Positions 50,799-62,093 are shown, counted from the first letter of the stretch. The stretch: 64,000 nt of DNA from Isoetes taiwanensis (GCA_021234155.1 JAJEKV010000019.1:3942356-4006355), one strand, 5' to 3'. The notes: generated by a model not told the origin, from the sequence alone. Numbers and translations are program-made.

Positions 50799-52924
50799 TG
50801 TAACGAACCCAGTGGCTTAGTCTAGCTTATAATCTCATGTTCTAGTCAGTATCGGGTTGTGCAAACCATTGTGACATGTCTATGTGCTATGAGTGCGTTG
50901 GGGGGGCAACATTTTGAGTTACATAAAAACCTTAGGTAAGGTAACTTAAAAAAAAACCTTAATAAATTGAAGGTTAAAAGAGTGAGCACCCTAAAATCGG
51001 GGATGGATGAATCATGGCTGCCAAATAATGGAGGATTCGCCGCCAGATGCATGTGGCATGCCCGTGGCACTCTCTCGGCCTGATCCGGGATGGATGTTGC
51101 CGTGTGTTCCTGGCCCAAAAGTATTTAAGGGTAGGAGGTAGCCGGGCTGGCCCCAAGGAGGCTAACCGGATTCGATTGGGGCTGGTCAAGAGTGAAGCGC
51201 AGCAAGGAGACAAGCATTCAAACTAAACTAAAAGGTGGGGCTTTGATTTAAGTGTTGATTTCGGCCCGATTGGGGTCGATTGTATGAATCAATTCCCCGA
51301 ATCATAGATGCCCGTAGCTTGTGTCCGGAATCCAGTTTATAGCAAGAATCCTTGTTGTGATCCCTCGCTTGTTTAATCGCTATGATCATCCAAAATCCAA
51401 GCAGACCCTCGCTTGAATTCAGCCCTCAAATCCAGTAAACTCCACGCTTTTACTTTTCGCCTGTGGCATCTTCCTTTCTCTCTCTGTCAACCGCCCGCTA
51501 TGGTAAAGCCATCGACTGCTCTCCTCGCCTCGATTCATGCCCTAAAGATCTGCTTTTGCATTCGAATGTGCCGGGAAAGAAACTCCCCGCCCGCCGAGCT
51601 TGTAGAGCCAGTGAAACCAGCAAACAAGGGCTGCTATGGCGCCCACAAAGCTGCCCACCTAAAACCTCATTAAAGTGGAATTTCTGATTTTTATTACAGG
51701 AGGATACCGTGGTCCGGTATCCCCAAACCATTAAAACTTTATTTTAAAGTAAACCTTAAAACCTTGAGTTGCTATAGTGTTAAACCTTGGAACCTTAGGT
51801 GCTCTTATCAATTGTTGTGACCTTCTACCCCATCGCTAGTCGAACATACCGGATGAGACCAAGATACCAAGTGAATGTTGTTGCCGTCTAGGAATATGGA
51901 AAAGAATATGCCTAGCTAATATGATGTGGAATGTCTATGTATGTATTTTGAAACGTTCTATAAGTATGAATGGGTATAGGGGCACCTTTATCTGAATAGT
52001 TTGATGTATCCGAGATGGTTTTGGAATATAGTGCACTTGTATCAAGAATGTTGTGCATGTGCATTCAACGCCCACCTTCTGAGGGGTGGGGTGGCCGTGT
52101 AACTCAAGATCCGCCCGAGGGCCTGTTGGATGAGTTTAGCCCCTGCACGCAGATGGATGGGAGAGTGGTCTCCTTGGGGTCGCCACCCAAGGATTACGCT
52201 TTGGCATGTAGTATGCATGGATATGGAAATGGTATTTCTTTAGGAATGAGCTAACCTTGCAAAGGGGAGCATCCACGCATCGTATTGTAACGATATTGTT
52301 ATTATTATGTGTGCATGTAGACCCCAATGTTCCTCCCCACTTAGTCCTTGTGGACTAACCCCAGGATGTTCTTGTGTTTGTAAAGATGGCACGCCCCGAG
52401 GGCCACGATTGTCTTTGGATCCGGACTCCTTTTGTGACATGGTGGTTTAATGAAACCAAGCCGGGCGGATTTTGATATCTAAAGAGCGGGTGTATGAAAT
52501 TATCATGACATTGTTTAGAGAACTCAGATATGCACAACGGCAACCCCTCAGATGTGGTCCCCAACCCTAAATCCGGAGGGAGAATCTTCTGAGGGAGAGT
52601 CTTCCGAGGGAAGCTCCGTCGATTCCTCCTCGGTCACTTCCGAGGAGGGTGAGGATAAGAGAGCCAACTAAACATGGGGGGGGTTGGCTTGGGGGTTGTA
52701 TATATTTTGGGTGTATTTTGATTTAGGGGAAGAAAGAGAGTTTTGAGTTTCTTTTCATAAGCATGTGCGGCCTTGAGCCATATTGTAAATTATTTGGATT
52801 GTTCCCAACTTATTAATGAAAGTTATGATTATCTGATTGGGTAAACCAAGTTTCGGTTGTGTGGTTTGTCCCTACTCGAGTTATCTAGTGTAACGGCCTA
52901 GGCCAAGGGGCTAGGTCCGTTTCA
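50799..52924 (+). repeat. Gypsy 2 5' LTR
   Basis: TGTAACGAACCC ... CCGTTTCA, paired with 57507-59621. AT-rich parts (e.g. the AAACCATTAAAACTTTATTT block) are identical between copies. Differences concentrate where one copy has CTG/CAG and this one has CG, CCG or TCG. Confidence 0.95.
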
Positions 52925-52926
52925 GT

Positions 52927-52938
52927 TGGTATCAGAGC
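52927..52938 (+). other. Gypsy 2 primer binding site
   Basis: TGGTATCAGAGC, the initiator tRNA-Met type, two bases after the LTR end. Confidence 0.92.
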
Positions 52939-53060
52939 ACAAAGTTCTGACAACCTTCGGGCCATGGGAATTACGGGCTAGAAATTTAAGAAGTCTACTT
53001 GAAAGTAGAGCCGTTTTATGGAAAATAACCATTGCCGTCATTTTCCAGGTGGTTAGCAGG

Positions 53061-54083
53061 ATGTCGGGAAACAATGATAACAGCTCAGGAGCTGGGGGAA
53101 GTGGCACTGCTCCTACGATCACTGAGCAAATCTTGGCAGCTATGCAGCAGCAGCTTGCCACGATGCAACAGCAACTTGCCGCCAAGGATGCTGACCTTGA
53201 TGAGGTCAACAAGGTTTTAAAGCAACTGAAGATGGAAACCTTTAGTGGTAAGGATACCACCGGCGAGGATGCTGATGCTTGGTTAAAAGGAATTGAGTTT
53301 TATTTCCAAGTCAAGAAAACTTCTGACCTATTAAAGGCAACCATTGCCGACATGCTATTAACTGGACCCGCCAAGATCTGGTGGGAAGAGTATAAGAAGG
53401 CTAACCACCTTCTTCTGAGTCAGATCACATGGAGTACCTTCAAGGTAGCATTCAAACTCCATTATTTACCTGCTGGATTTGAGTTAGAGCAGATGCATAA
53501 GTTCCAGAATTTGGTTCAAGAAGATACAGTAGAAGTATACGCCAATGCATTTAGGGCATTGCAACCGTATGGACCCACTATGACGGTGGCGCAATTAGCT
53601 GACAAATTTATTCGTGGCCTCAAGCCAGAGTTGACTTTGTTAGTTGGAGGGGTAACCTATCCCAGTTTAGAAGAGGCTATCCGAGTCTCCAAATTCAAAG
53701 AGCAAGTTCAGAGTCGGATCACCAAAAGTCGGGAGGAAACTGCTCAAAAGGAATACCCACATAAGCAGAGAGAGAGATCTTTTGCAGCATCTGCGGATAC
53801 TCGAGGAAATGCACGTCCTACTCAAGAGAGACGGTCAAATGGACCAAACCGGATGAGTTCTGAGGAGCAGGAACGTTGCCGCCGAGAAAGATTGTGTTAC
53901 TATTGTAAAGAAGCTGGGCATATTTCATCCCGTTGTCCTAAGAGGTGGCAAAATAGGGGTAATCCAGGACAGCAAGCTAGTAGTGGAAACCCGGGAGACT
54001 GGAATAGGCCAATGGCGAGTACGCCAAGTGTTAGTGGACCTCGAGTATACTGGAGATGCGGAGGAGAGGCCTGCCCGAGCTAA
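53061..54083 (+). CDS. Gypsy 2 gag
   Basis: I take the ATG at 53061 (MSGNNDNSSGAGG); the frame is open further upstream only through the primer site. 340 residues: a Gln-rich helix (about 25-55), a retrotrans_gag domain (about 60-215, with AKIWWEEYKKANHLLLSQITW and FKVAFKLHYLPAGFE), then one CCHC knuckle at about 279-292 (CYYCKEAGHISSRC). The frame ends in the expected linker before protease. Confidence 0.9.
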   Translation: MSGNNDNSSGAGGSGTAPTITEQILAAMQQQLATMQQQLAAKDADLDEVNKVLKQLKMETFSGKDTTGEDADAWLKGIEFYFQVKKTSDLLKATIADMLLTGPAKIWWEEYKKANHLLLSQITWSTFKVAFKLHYLPAGFELEQMHKFQNLVQEDTVEVYANAFRALQPYGPTMTVAQLADKFIRGLKPELTLLVGGVTYPSLEEAIRVSKFKEQVQSRITKSREETAQKEYPHKQRERSFAASADTRGNARPTQERRSNGPNRMSSEEQERCRRERLCYYCKEAGHISSRCPKRWQNRGNPGQQASSGNPGDWNRPMASTPSVSGPRVYWRCGGEACPS

Positions 54084-54270
54084 AGCAGTCACATTGGAGG
54101 AAGCAGGAGCAGCACCAGATATGCGTGCATAGGCCATTGGTGGAGATCCTGCTGAGTATATTGCTACCGACGTTATCCATCTACCAGGTAGCATTGAACA
54201 TAACCTTTCCATTTTTCGATTGGCGGTGGTAGCACACACAATTTTATTTCGCCTAGATTGGTTGCTTAGA
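54084..54270 (+). pseudogene. Gypsy 2 protease, destroyed
   Basis: Two frames together show an aspartic protease: AKAVTLEEAGAAPD with a TAG after MRA, and in another frame GGSTHNFISPRLV, which follows the place of the catalytic Asp and then hits a TAG. The Asp codon (GAT) is present but out of frame through small insertions. The following [10 protein letters not shown] is in the reverse-transcriptase frame. Confidence 0.8.
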
Positions 54271-55910
54271 TGGGCTTAAATGTCATTGCACGGAATCCTA
54301 GATCTGTAGAGTTAGCGGATGGAGTGATTAAGATGTCAGATGGATTTGTGCCTCGCTTGAACTTTAAACTTTGCGGGCTAAGGTTTCATACTAACTTTGA
54401 AGTCCTTGATATGGGTAAGTACGATTTAATTCTGGGAATGTCGTGGTTGAAAGCCGTAAGGGCCTACATCGACTGTAAAGGCAAGGCTGTCCTTTGCAAT
54501 TTGTCAAATGGCTCTATAAAGAGATTAGGTAGTCGCCCTATGCTTTCTGGGCCTTCTGTGTTGACCTGTAAGCAAGCAAAGCGCTATTTGCGCAAGGGAG
54601 GAATCATGTATGTTGGAATGATAAGTAAAGCTGCGGAAATGTCAGAGACTATCGTTCCAAAAGCTATTCAGGAGGTGCTAGAAGAATTCAGGGACGTGTT
54701 TCCTGACAAATTAACGGAGCTGCCTCCCTTTCGTGAGGTGAATCATGATATTGAATTGCTTCCAGGATCTGCACCACCTTCGCGACCTCCTTATCGCTTT
54801 AACGTGGTAGAGATGGCAGAATTAAAGAAGCAGCTTGAAGAATTGGTAGAGCAAGGCTTTATTAGGCCTAGCACATCTCCATTTGGAGCTCCTGTCTTAT
54901 TTGTAAAGAAGAAGGATGGAAGTCTGCGTTTGTGTGTAGACTATAGGCTGCTAAATCAGGTAACTATCAAGAATGGTTACGCTTTGCCACGAGTAGATGA
55001 TCTATTTGATCAACTAAGTGGTAGCAAGTTCTTTTCAAAGATTGACTTGCGATCTGGCTACCACCAGATCCGGATTAAGGAAGAGGATATTCCTAAAACT
55101 GCTTTCCGCACCAGATATGGCCATTACGAGTTTGTGGTAATGCCATTTGGGCTTACTAATGCACCAGCCACTTTTATGAGGCTTATGAATGATATTTTTC
55201 GAGCTCATCTTGACCAATTTGTACTTGTGTTTTTCGACGATATTTTGATCTATTCGAGAACACTTGAAGAGCATGTTGAACATTTGCGCTTAGTTCTGAA
55301 GCTCTTAAGGCAACATAAGCTTTATGGTAAGCTTTCCAAATGCAATTTTGCTCAAGAGCAGTTGATCTATTTAGGCCATGTTGTCTCCAACAAGGGAATT
55401 GAGCCAGATCCCGAAAAGATAAAGGCTATACAAGAATGGCCACAACCTCAGTCTGTAAGGGAAATCCGAGCATTCATAGGATTAGCTGGATATTATCGCA
55501 AGTTTGTAAAGCATTTTTCCAAGAAAGCAGCTCCATTGACCACCTTACTTCAAAAAGATTTAGCATTCCAATGGTCAGAGGTATGTGACCAAAGCTTTCA
55601 AATTTTAAAAGATGCCCTGACGCATGCACCAATCTTAAAGATTCCATCTATGGAACGAGACTTTTGTGTCGTAACGGATGCCTCGGGCACTGGGATTGGA
55701 TGTGCCTTGTTACAAGATGGCTATGTGTGTGCGTATGCATCAAAGAAGCTTAATCCAGCTGAACGCAATTACCCAACCCATGATTTGGAAATGCTTGCAA
55801 TTGTGCACGCCTTAAAGATATGGAGGCATTATCTTTTGGGTAGAAAATTTCTCCTCAAGACTGATCATCAGAGTCTTAAGTATTTCCCGACCATGACCTC
55901 GGCTAAATAA
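54270..55910 (+). CDS. Gypsy 2 reverse transcriptase and RNase H
   Basis: 546 residues. The N-terminal end of protease ([10 protein letters not shown]) is followed by a full reverse transcriptase: [64 protein letters not shown] and the catalytic FFDDILIYS near residue 320. RNase H follows ([17 protein letters not shown] near 465, [19 protein letters not shown]). A TAA at 55908-55910 separates it from integrase, whereas related elements read through at this point. Confidence 0.95.
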   Translation: MGLNVIARNPRSVELADGVIKMSDGFVPRLNFKLCGLRFHTNFEVLDMGKYDLILGMSWLKAVRAYIDCKGKAVLCNLSNGSIKRLGSRPMLSGPSVLTCKQAKRYLRKGGIMYVGMISKAAEMSETIVPKAIQEVLEEFRDVFPDKLTELPPFREVNHDIELLPGSAPPSRPPYRFNVVEMAELKKQLEELVEQGFIRPSTSPFGAPVLFVKKKDGSLRLCVDYRLLNQVTIKNGYALPRVDDLFDQLSGSKFFSKIDLRSGYHQIRIKEEDIPKTAFRTRYGHYEFVVMPFGLTNAPATFMRLMNDIFRAHLDQFVLVFFDDILIYSRTLEEHVEHLRLVLKLLRQHKLYGKLSKCNFAQEQLIYLGHVVSNKGIEPDPEKIKAIQEWPQPQSVREIRAFIGLAGYYRKFVKHFSKKAAPLTTLLQKDLAFQWSEVCDQSFQILKDALTHAPILKIPSMERDFCVVTDASGTGIGCALLQDGYVCAYASKKLNPAERNYPTHDLEMLAIVHALKIWRHYLLGRKFLLKTDHQSLKYFPTMTSAK

Positions 55911-55920
55911 TCGCCGTAAA

Positions 55921-57489
55921 ATGATGGATGCAACCTCCCTGCAGGAGTATGATCTCACTATAATGTATCAGCCTGGGAAGGATAACGTAATTGCGGATGC
56001 GTTGTCCCGACGATCATATTGTGCTGCCATTAGTGTTGCTAGTACGCAGTGGGACAGCAATCTCACGCAGTTGATCCGGGAGGATCCCTATTTTCAGCCT
56101 ATAGTAGCAGCACTTGAAAAAGGGGAAAACAAGAATCCCTATAAGATTGAAGCATCTAAGTTGTTCTACCATAATCGGTTGTGTATACCGGATAATGCCG
56201 AGCTTAAACAACAGATTATGAAAGAAGCTCATGATAGTCCAGTATCGGGTCATCCAGGAGTTCAGAAAACTCTTCGCAAAGTCCGCAAGCAGTTCTTTTG
56301 GCCTAGCATGAGGAAGGAAATCTTAAGCTATGTAGCCAAATGTTTACCATGCCAGAAGGTGAAAGCATCTCACCAAAAGGTTCCAGGGGAATTGCAACCA
56401 TTGGACATTCCTGATGCAAAATGGGAAAGTATAGGTATGGATTTTATTGTGGGATTGCCTAAGACACGAGCAGGATATGATTCCATTTATGTAGTAATGG
56501 ATCGTCTCACCAAGCAAGCTCACTTTATGCCAACCAAAATCACGGCTACTGCTGCAGATATTGCAAAGATTTTTATCAAAGATATATTCCGTCTGCATGG
56601 TATGCCTAAGGTTATTGTGTCAGACCGAGACACGCGCTTTGTTGGCCAGTTTTGGCAAGCATTGTTCCATGGGGTTGGAACCCAATTAAGGATGAGTACA
56701 GCCTATCATCCTCAAACTGATGGTCAAGTTGAAAGAGTTAATCAGGTTCTCGAAGACATGCTCCGGATGTATGTTCCTGAACATCCGCACACTTGGGAAT
56801 CTTATTTGTACTTAGTTGAGTTTGCCTACAACAATACGTATCAAGATTCCATAAAAATGAGCCCATTTGAAGCAGTATATGGGCAAGAATGCCGATATCC
56901 CTTGACTTGGTGTAGTCCGCGGTGTAAAGTTGATTTGGTCCAGACCATGGGTGAGGATATCGGGGCACAGCTCCGAATTATTAGACAAAATATTGCCAAA
57001 GCACAGAACCGACAAAAGCAGTATGCAAATAAACGGAGAAGACCTTTGGAATTTCAGGAGAATGATATGGTATTCCTGAAGATTAACCCTAAGCAGGGTA
57101 CATTGAAATTTAAGAAGGCTGGCAAACTGGCACCTAGATATGCAGGTCCTTTTAGAATCATACAGAGGATCGGCAAAGCTGCATACCGTTTGGAATTGCC
57201 TATTGACGTCAAGGTCCATAATGTATTCCATGTCAGCAACTTACGCAAGTATCTCAGTGATCCATCACATATATTGCCTCAGGATAATTTGGTTGCAGTA
57301 GAAGAAACACTCGCAGTAAAACCACAAGCAATTTTGCGTGTTGATACTAGAGTGCTGAGGAATCGCACCATCGAAAAATACCTAGTCCAATGGGCAGGAT
57401 ATCCACAAGAGGATGCGACATGGGAAGACGCTGACAAGTTCAAGAAGTTATATCCGACCTTCCCTATAACTCATGAGGACATGAGTTAA
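55921..57489 (+). CDS. Gypsy 2 integrase with C-terminal chromodomain
   Basis: 522 residues. The end of RNase H (YQPGKDNVIADALSRR) is followed by an HHCC region (HPGVQKTLRKVRKQFFWP ... CLPCQKVK), an integrase core with Asp (GMDFIVGLP, near 173), Asp (VSDRDTRFVGQFW, near 234) and Glu (DGQVERVNQ, near 270), a GPY/F motif (YAGPFRIIQRIGKAAYRL), and a chromodomain at about 470-505 (IEKYLVQWAGYP-x-EDATWE). Chromodomains direct insertion to marked chromatin. The frame is intact to TAA 57487-57489. Confidence 0.96.
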   Translation: MMDATSLQEYDLTIMYQPGKDNVIADALSRRSYCAAISVASTQWDSNLTQLIREDPYFQPIVAALEKGENKNPYKIEASKLFYHNRLCIPDNAELKQQIMKEAHDSPVSGHPGVQKTLRKVRKQFFWPSMRKEILSYVAKCLPCQKVKASHQKVPGELQPLDIPDAKWESIGMDFIVGLPKTRAGYDSIYVVMDRLTKQAHFMPTKITATAADIAKIFIKDIFRLHGMPKVIVSDRDTRFVGQFWQALFHGVGTQLRMSTAYHPQTDGQVERVNQVLEDMLRMYVPEHPHTWESYLYLVEFAYNNTYQDSIKMSPFEAVYGQECRYPLTWCSPRCKVDLVQTMGEDIGAQLRIIRQNIAKAQNRQKQYANKRRRPLEFQENDMVFLKINPKQGTLKFKKAGKLAPRYAGPFRIIQRIGKAAYRLELPIDVKVHNVFHVSNLRKYLSDPSHILPQDNLVAVEETLAVKPQAILRVDTRVLRNRTIEKYLVQWAGYPQEDATWEDADKFKKLYPTFPITHEDMS

Positions 57490-58199
57490 TTCTTACAAGG
57501 TGAGAATGTAACGAACCCAGTGGCTTAGTCTAGCTTATAATCTCATGTTCTAGTCAGTATCGGGTTGTGCAAACCATTGTGACATGTCTATGTGCTATGA
57601 GTGCGTTGGGGGGGCAATATTTTGAGTTACATAAAAACCTTAGGTAAGGTAACTTAAAAAAAACCTTAATAAATTGAAGGTTAAAAGAGTGAGCACCCTA
57701 AAATCGGGGATGGATGAATCATGGCTGCCAGCGTGAGGATTCTGCCAGCAGATGCATGTGGCATGCCCAGGGAACTCTCTGGCCTGATCCTGGGATGGAT
57801 GTTGCCAGGTGTTCCTGGCCCAAAAAGTATTTAAGGGTAGGAGGTAGCCGGCTGGCCTGAAGGAGGCTAACCGGATTCGATTGGGCTGGTCAAGAGTGAA
57901 GCGCAGCAAGGAGACAAGCATTCGAAACTAAACTAAAAGGTGGGGCTTTGATTTAAGTGTTGATTTCGGCCTGATTGGGGTCAGATTGTATGAATCAATT
58001 CCCCTGAATCATAGATGCCCGTAGCTTGTGTCCGGAATCCAGTTTATAGCAAGAATCCTTGTTGTGATCCCTGCTTGTTTAACTGCTATGATCATCCAAA
58101 ATCCAGCAGACCCTGCTTGAATTCAGCCCTCAAATCCAGTAAACCTACGCTTACTTTCTGCTGTGGCATCTTCCTTCTCTCTCTGTCAACCGCCCTGCT

Positions 58200-58433
58200 A
58201 TGGTAAAGCCATCGATCTGTCTCCCTGCTCTGATTCGTGCCCTAAAGATCTGCTTTTGCATTCTGAATGTGCCTGGGAAAGAAACTCCTGCTCTGGCCGA
58301 GCTTGTAGAGCCAGGAAACCAGCAAACAAGGGCTGCTATGGCGCCCACAAAGCTGCCCACGAAACCTGTTACAGTGGAATTTCTGATTTTTATTACAGGA
58401 GGATACCAGGGTCCGGTATCCCCAAACCATTAA
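58200..58433 (+). other. Open frame in the LTR, possible leader exon
   Basis: ATG 58200 (MVKPS...) opens 77 codons with ordinary composition (LIRALKICFCILNVPGKETPA part) up to near a TTATTACAG acceptor-like site. The 5' LTR equivalent (51500-51670) is partly shifted. It may be spliced to the acidic ORF below, or be chance. Confidence 0.3.
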
Positions 58434-59083
58434 AACTTTATTTTAAAGTAAACCTTAAAACCTTGAGTTGCTATAGTGTTAAACCTTGGAACCTTAGGTG
58501 CTCTTATCAATTGTTGTGACCTTCTACCCACTGCTAGTCGAACATACCGGATGAGACCAAGATACCAAGTGAATGTTGTTGCCGTCTAGGAATATGGAAA
58601 AGAATATGCCTAGCTAATATGATGTGGAATGTCTATGTATGTATTTTGAAACGTTCTATAAGTATGAATGGGTATAGGGGCACCTTCATCAATAGTTTGA
58701 TGTATCCTGAGATGGTTTTGGAATATAGTGCACTTGTATCAAGAATGTTGTGCATGTGCATTCAACGCCCACCTTCGGAGGGGTGGGGTGGCCGTGTAAC
58801 TCCAAGATCCCGCCCTGAGGGCCTGTTGGATGAGTTTAGCCCCTGACGCATGAGATGGGAGAGTGGTCTCCTTGGGGTCGCCACCCAAGGATTACGCTTT
58901 GGCATGTAGTATGCATGGATATGGATATGGTATTTCTTTAGGAATGAGCTAACCTTGCAAAGTGGGAGCATCCACGATCGTATTGTACGATTATTGTTAT
59001 TATTATGTGTGCATGTGTAGACCCCAATGTTCCTCTCCACTTAGTCCTTGTGGACTAACCCCGGATGTTCTTGTGTTTGTAAA

Positions 59084-59368
59084 GATGGCACGCCCCGAGG
59101 CCCACGATTGTCTTTGGATCTGGACTCCTTTGCGACATGGTGGTTTAATGAAACGGAAGCGGAGCCGGATTTGATATCTAAAGAGCGGGTGTATGAAATT
59201 ATCATGACATTGTTTAGAGAACTGTATTATGCACAACGGCAACCCCTGTATGTGGTCCCCGACCCGGAAACGGAGGGAGAATCTTCTGAGGGAGAGTCTT
59301 CCGAGGGAAGCTCCGTCGATTCCTCCTCGGTCACTTCAGAGGAGGGTGAGGATAAGAGAGCCAACTAA
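59084..59368 (+). CDS. LTR-encoded small acidic protein, frame disturbed
   Basis: The 3' LTR holds an open frame to TAA 59366-59368 that encodes TWWFNETEAEPD, an amphipathic helix (ERVYEIIMTLFRELYYAQR) and an acidic Glu/Ser repeat tail (EGESSEGESSEGSSVDSSS). The ATG at 59084 (MARPEAHDCLWIW) is one frame off in this copy. In the 5' LTR (52386) the ATG frame instead runs on to TWWFNET before breaking. Each LTR thus keeps a different half open, which suggests one roughly 95-100-codon ORF disturbed by single-base changes. Function unknown. Protein genes inside plant LTRs are unusual. Confidence 0.5.
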   Translation, partial: DGTPRGPRLSLDLDSFATWWFNETEAEPDLISKERVYEIIMTLFRELYYAQRQPLYVVPDPETEGESSEGESSEGSSVDSSSVTSEEGEDKRAN

Positions 59369-59621
59369 ACATGGGGGGGTTGGCTTGGGGTTGTATATAT
59401 ATTTTGGGTGTATTTTGATTTAGGGGAAGAAAGAGAGTTTTGAGTTTCTTTTCATAAGCATGTGCGGCCTTGAGCCATATTGTAAATTATTTGGATTGTT
59501 CCCAACTTATTAATGAAAGTTATGATTATCTGATTGGGTAAACCAAGTTTCGGTTGTGTGGTTTGTCCCTACTCGGGTTATCTAGCGTAACGGCCTAGGC
59601 CAAGGGGCTAGGTCCGTTTCA

Positions 59622-60060
59622 CAGGCAGGCCAATGAACCACCAATCGGCATCATAGCTCTATCACCGATAGTAATCGAATGAGAGGAGTACATTGAGGCA
59701 AATGACATCCTCAACCTTCCATACTGCCGAGCATATGTTATAAAGATACTCCAACCTTCAATTGCAAACGTTATTGAATAGTGTCAATTGTACAACCTTA
59801 CATTCTCCTTCTGATCCAACCTGTATTATTTTGCTCTAGTTTCATGTTACATAGCAAGCTACACCCGCTATACCTCTACTTTTTACGCCTTTCTTCTATT
59901 GCTAAGTTGATAAGAGTTGTTATCCTGTATTTTTCGTAGCCTTATCTCCTGATACTCCAATGTTTCTACTAGATATATCATATCATCCCCTTTAAATGTG
60001 GATTCGCCCTCCCCGTTATTCCATGAATATCCACTAAAATTCCAATAGCTCATTGTAGTT
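59622..60060. other. Right flank of gypsy 2, no gene seen
   Basis: Begins with the continuation of the interrupted frame (to about 59682), then AT-rich DNA. Confidence 0.5.
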
Positions 60061-60770
60061 TCCTAATCTCTCTTCCTTCCCCTCCTCCTCCCCTCCGTCT
60101 TGGTTTCTTTGCTCGATCCCAAATCTAATCCCCTTCCTTTCCCCCGCTTTCCAGTTCCTTTTTGTCTGACTTTCCATCCTGGTTCTTGAGTTTCAATACT
60201 TCTGTGTACTGTTCCTGCAGACTTTTTGTATCCCTTGTTTCTCTTCTTTTTACCTCTGGCGCACCTCCTAGATTCTCCTCGGTGTTTGTCTCTTGCCTCT
60301 TTTCCATCCCATTGATTGACTCTTCTGTCGCTGCCACTGGTTGTCAACTTGTACCCAATGATATGCCTGTGTTTGTGTTTCCTACTTGCGAGTCCTATAC
60401 GTGCACCTTTCCATTCCCGAGTTGCGCCTTTATCCCCTCGTTTCTTAACTTTCTCAGTTTTCCTATTTTCTGGTTTCTCTCTGTTTCTCAGTTCTTGTCT
60501 CTATCACTCTCACTCCCATTCTGGACCATTTTGCTTTCTTTAATATTCATTGTTTCACAATCATATCTCAAAGCTTGACTTTGATATGTCATGCTCTCCC
60601 CCAAAACATCCCTGATCTCTCTGCCTCATTATGGCTGCCCTTGATTTAGCTCCCTCTGAAAGTATTTAACAACCAATTCATCAGCATCTTCTTTGAGAAA
60701 TTCTTTGATCCTGATTACCATGCCTCATTATGGTTGCCTTTCACACTAACCCCAAATTTAGCTCTATGTG
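60060..60770. other. Pyrimidine-rich region, possibly an old LINE ORF1 remnant
   Basis: The minus strand is Lys/Arg/Glu-rich in several frames, like LINE ORF1 tails. A plus-strand stretch near 60684-60735 reads FFEKFFDPDYHASLWLPF, faintly like the DUF4283 FFQKWYPSFDP segment. The signals are on opposite strands and weak. Confidence 0.25.
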
Positions 60771-60954
60771 TAGTTTTTTGCTGTGTTTTTTGTAAAAAAA
60801 CAACACTTAAAGCCCACCTGTTGTTTTGTTCCGAAAATGCTAGAAACAATGTGTAGTTTTTGGGTAAAAAGTCTATGCATGGAAAATTGACAGCCTTTTG
60901 AGAAAAATTCAATGCATTGTTTTTTGGTGTTGTTTTTTTGTTTTTACTAGAAAA

Positions 60955-61110
60955 ATAACATGTGGTTTTACAGAATATCCACATGTGGTTTTTGAAAATA
61001 GTAGTTGTTTTTAAGTGTTGTTTTTAGTAAATAATAACATGTGGTTTAGCAAAATATCCACATGTAGAAAGATGTAATTTTTAAGTATAATTACGTGTAG
61101 AAAACATGTG
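60955..61110. repeat. Direct repeat with ACATGTGGTTT and ATATCCACATGT
   Basis: Two copies of a roughly 78-bp unit (from about 60958 and 61036) contain AACATGTGGTTT, A[AG]AATATCCACATGT and a T/G-rich remainder. Related AGTTTTTGG and TGTTGTTTTTAAG phrases extend from 60770 to 61210. Confidence 0.6.
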
Positions 61111-61738
61111 TGGTTTTCTTAAGTGTGGTATTTTAGGGTAAGAATTTGGTTTCTATATGTTGTTTTTAAGCAACCTAGCATTATTTCCTTCAAAAACATA
61201 CATATTTTTAAGCAATCTAACGTTGTTTCTTTAATAAAAAGGATATATGGTTTTTTTTTTTTTTAATTTGTGAACGTTGTTATTTTAGCTCTTATTCAAT
61301 AGTCAATACATTCATTTTTTATTTGTTAAACTTCATATATTTTGAATGTTTCGAATTTCTGATTGTAAACAAAGGAATATTTTGAATTCTTGATAGCAAA
61401 ACAAAGGCATTGAGAAAAATAATATGATCATCCTCTGCATTATTGAATGAGAAAAAAATATATAGGAAGAAACATATTTTGAATTACTATAGTAAACAAA
61501 GGCATTGGGAAAAATAATCCTTAGTATTACTAGATGAAAGAAACAGATATACAGCAGAAACAGAGACCATAGCTTAGCCGCATCTTTGCAAGTTAAACCC
61601 AGCCACATGCATTTTTGTAGCAGATCTCCATGAAACCGACTTCCAAAAATGGGTCTCCGCTGGATAGCAAGGAAGATTACAAAAAACGTAACGAGTTACC
61701 ATTGTCAGTACTTTTGCTTTCCAAAAATTTCTAATATG

Positions 61739-61810
61739 CTCATCATATCAGGGTTCCATCGTCATATCAGGGGACAGCCATGATTCATCATATCAGGGGC
61801 AGCCATGCTT
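61739..61810. repeat. Short tandem repeat TCATATCAGGGG-CAGCCATG
   Basis: Three partial direct copies of TCATATCAGGG with CAGCCATG[AC]TTCAT within 70 bp. Confidence 0.7.
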
Positions 61811-62093
61811 CATTTAACAATGTGGAATGATAACTTTTTTTTTTTTAAGATTCAAGGGATGAGATATGGTTACAAGATGACAGAGTAAGAATGGTGGAAT
61901 CACTTTCTGCAAGAAACAGCGTAGCCATAGCCCAGTCACGCCCTAGTCGCTCGACACCCTAATCCCGGTCGCGCTGCTTAACACAATGAAAGTCCCCTGT
62001 TTTAGATAAATAGAAAGATGTAAAGGAAAAAATCAAAAGGAAAAAGAAAGGAAGAATCGGAAGTTAGAGTCCCACCGGATCTTAAGGCCCGAC

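Larger units (their letters stand above)
50799..59621 (+). mobile_element. Chromodomain Ty3/gypsy retrotransposon with 2.1-kb LTRs, 8.8 kb
   Basis: 5' LTR 50799-52924, primer site 52927-52938, gag 53061-54083, broken protease, reverse transcriptase/RNase H 54270-55910, integrase with chromodomain 55921-57489, 3' LTR 57507-59621. The flanks are AAGGC and CAGGC (four of five bases match). The integrase-chromodomain end makes it a chromovirus, and the long LTRs recall the Del/Tekay group; the lineage is inferred. Stops in protease and after RNase H disable it as read. Confidence 0.95.
57507..59621 (+). repeat. Gypsy 2 3' LTR
   Basis: Partner of the 5' LTR, preceded by a short purine stretch (ACAAGGTGAGAA, 57495-57506). 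It keeps CTG/CAG at the positions where the 5' copy shows CG-like versions, so it looks closer to the ancestral state. Confidence 0.95.

Noticed and set aside
60063-60347. Lys/Arg-rich minus-strand ORF as a DNA-binding protein
   Set aside because: Several frames give the same low-complexity basic composition from a pyrimidine-rich strand; no motif supports a real protein.
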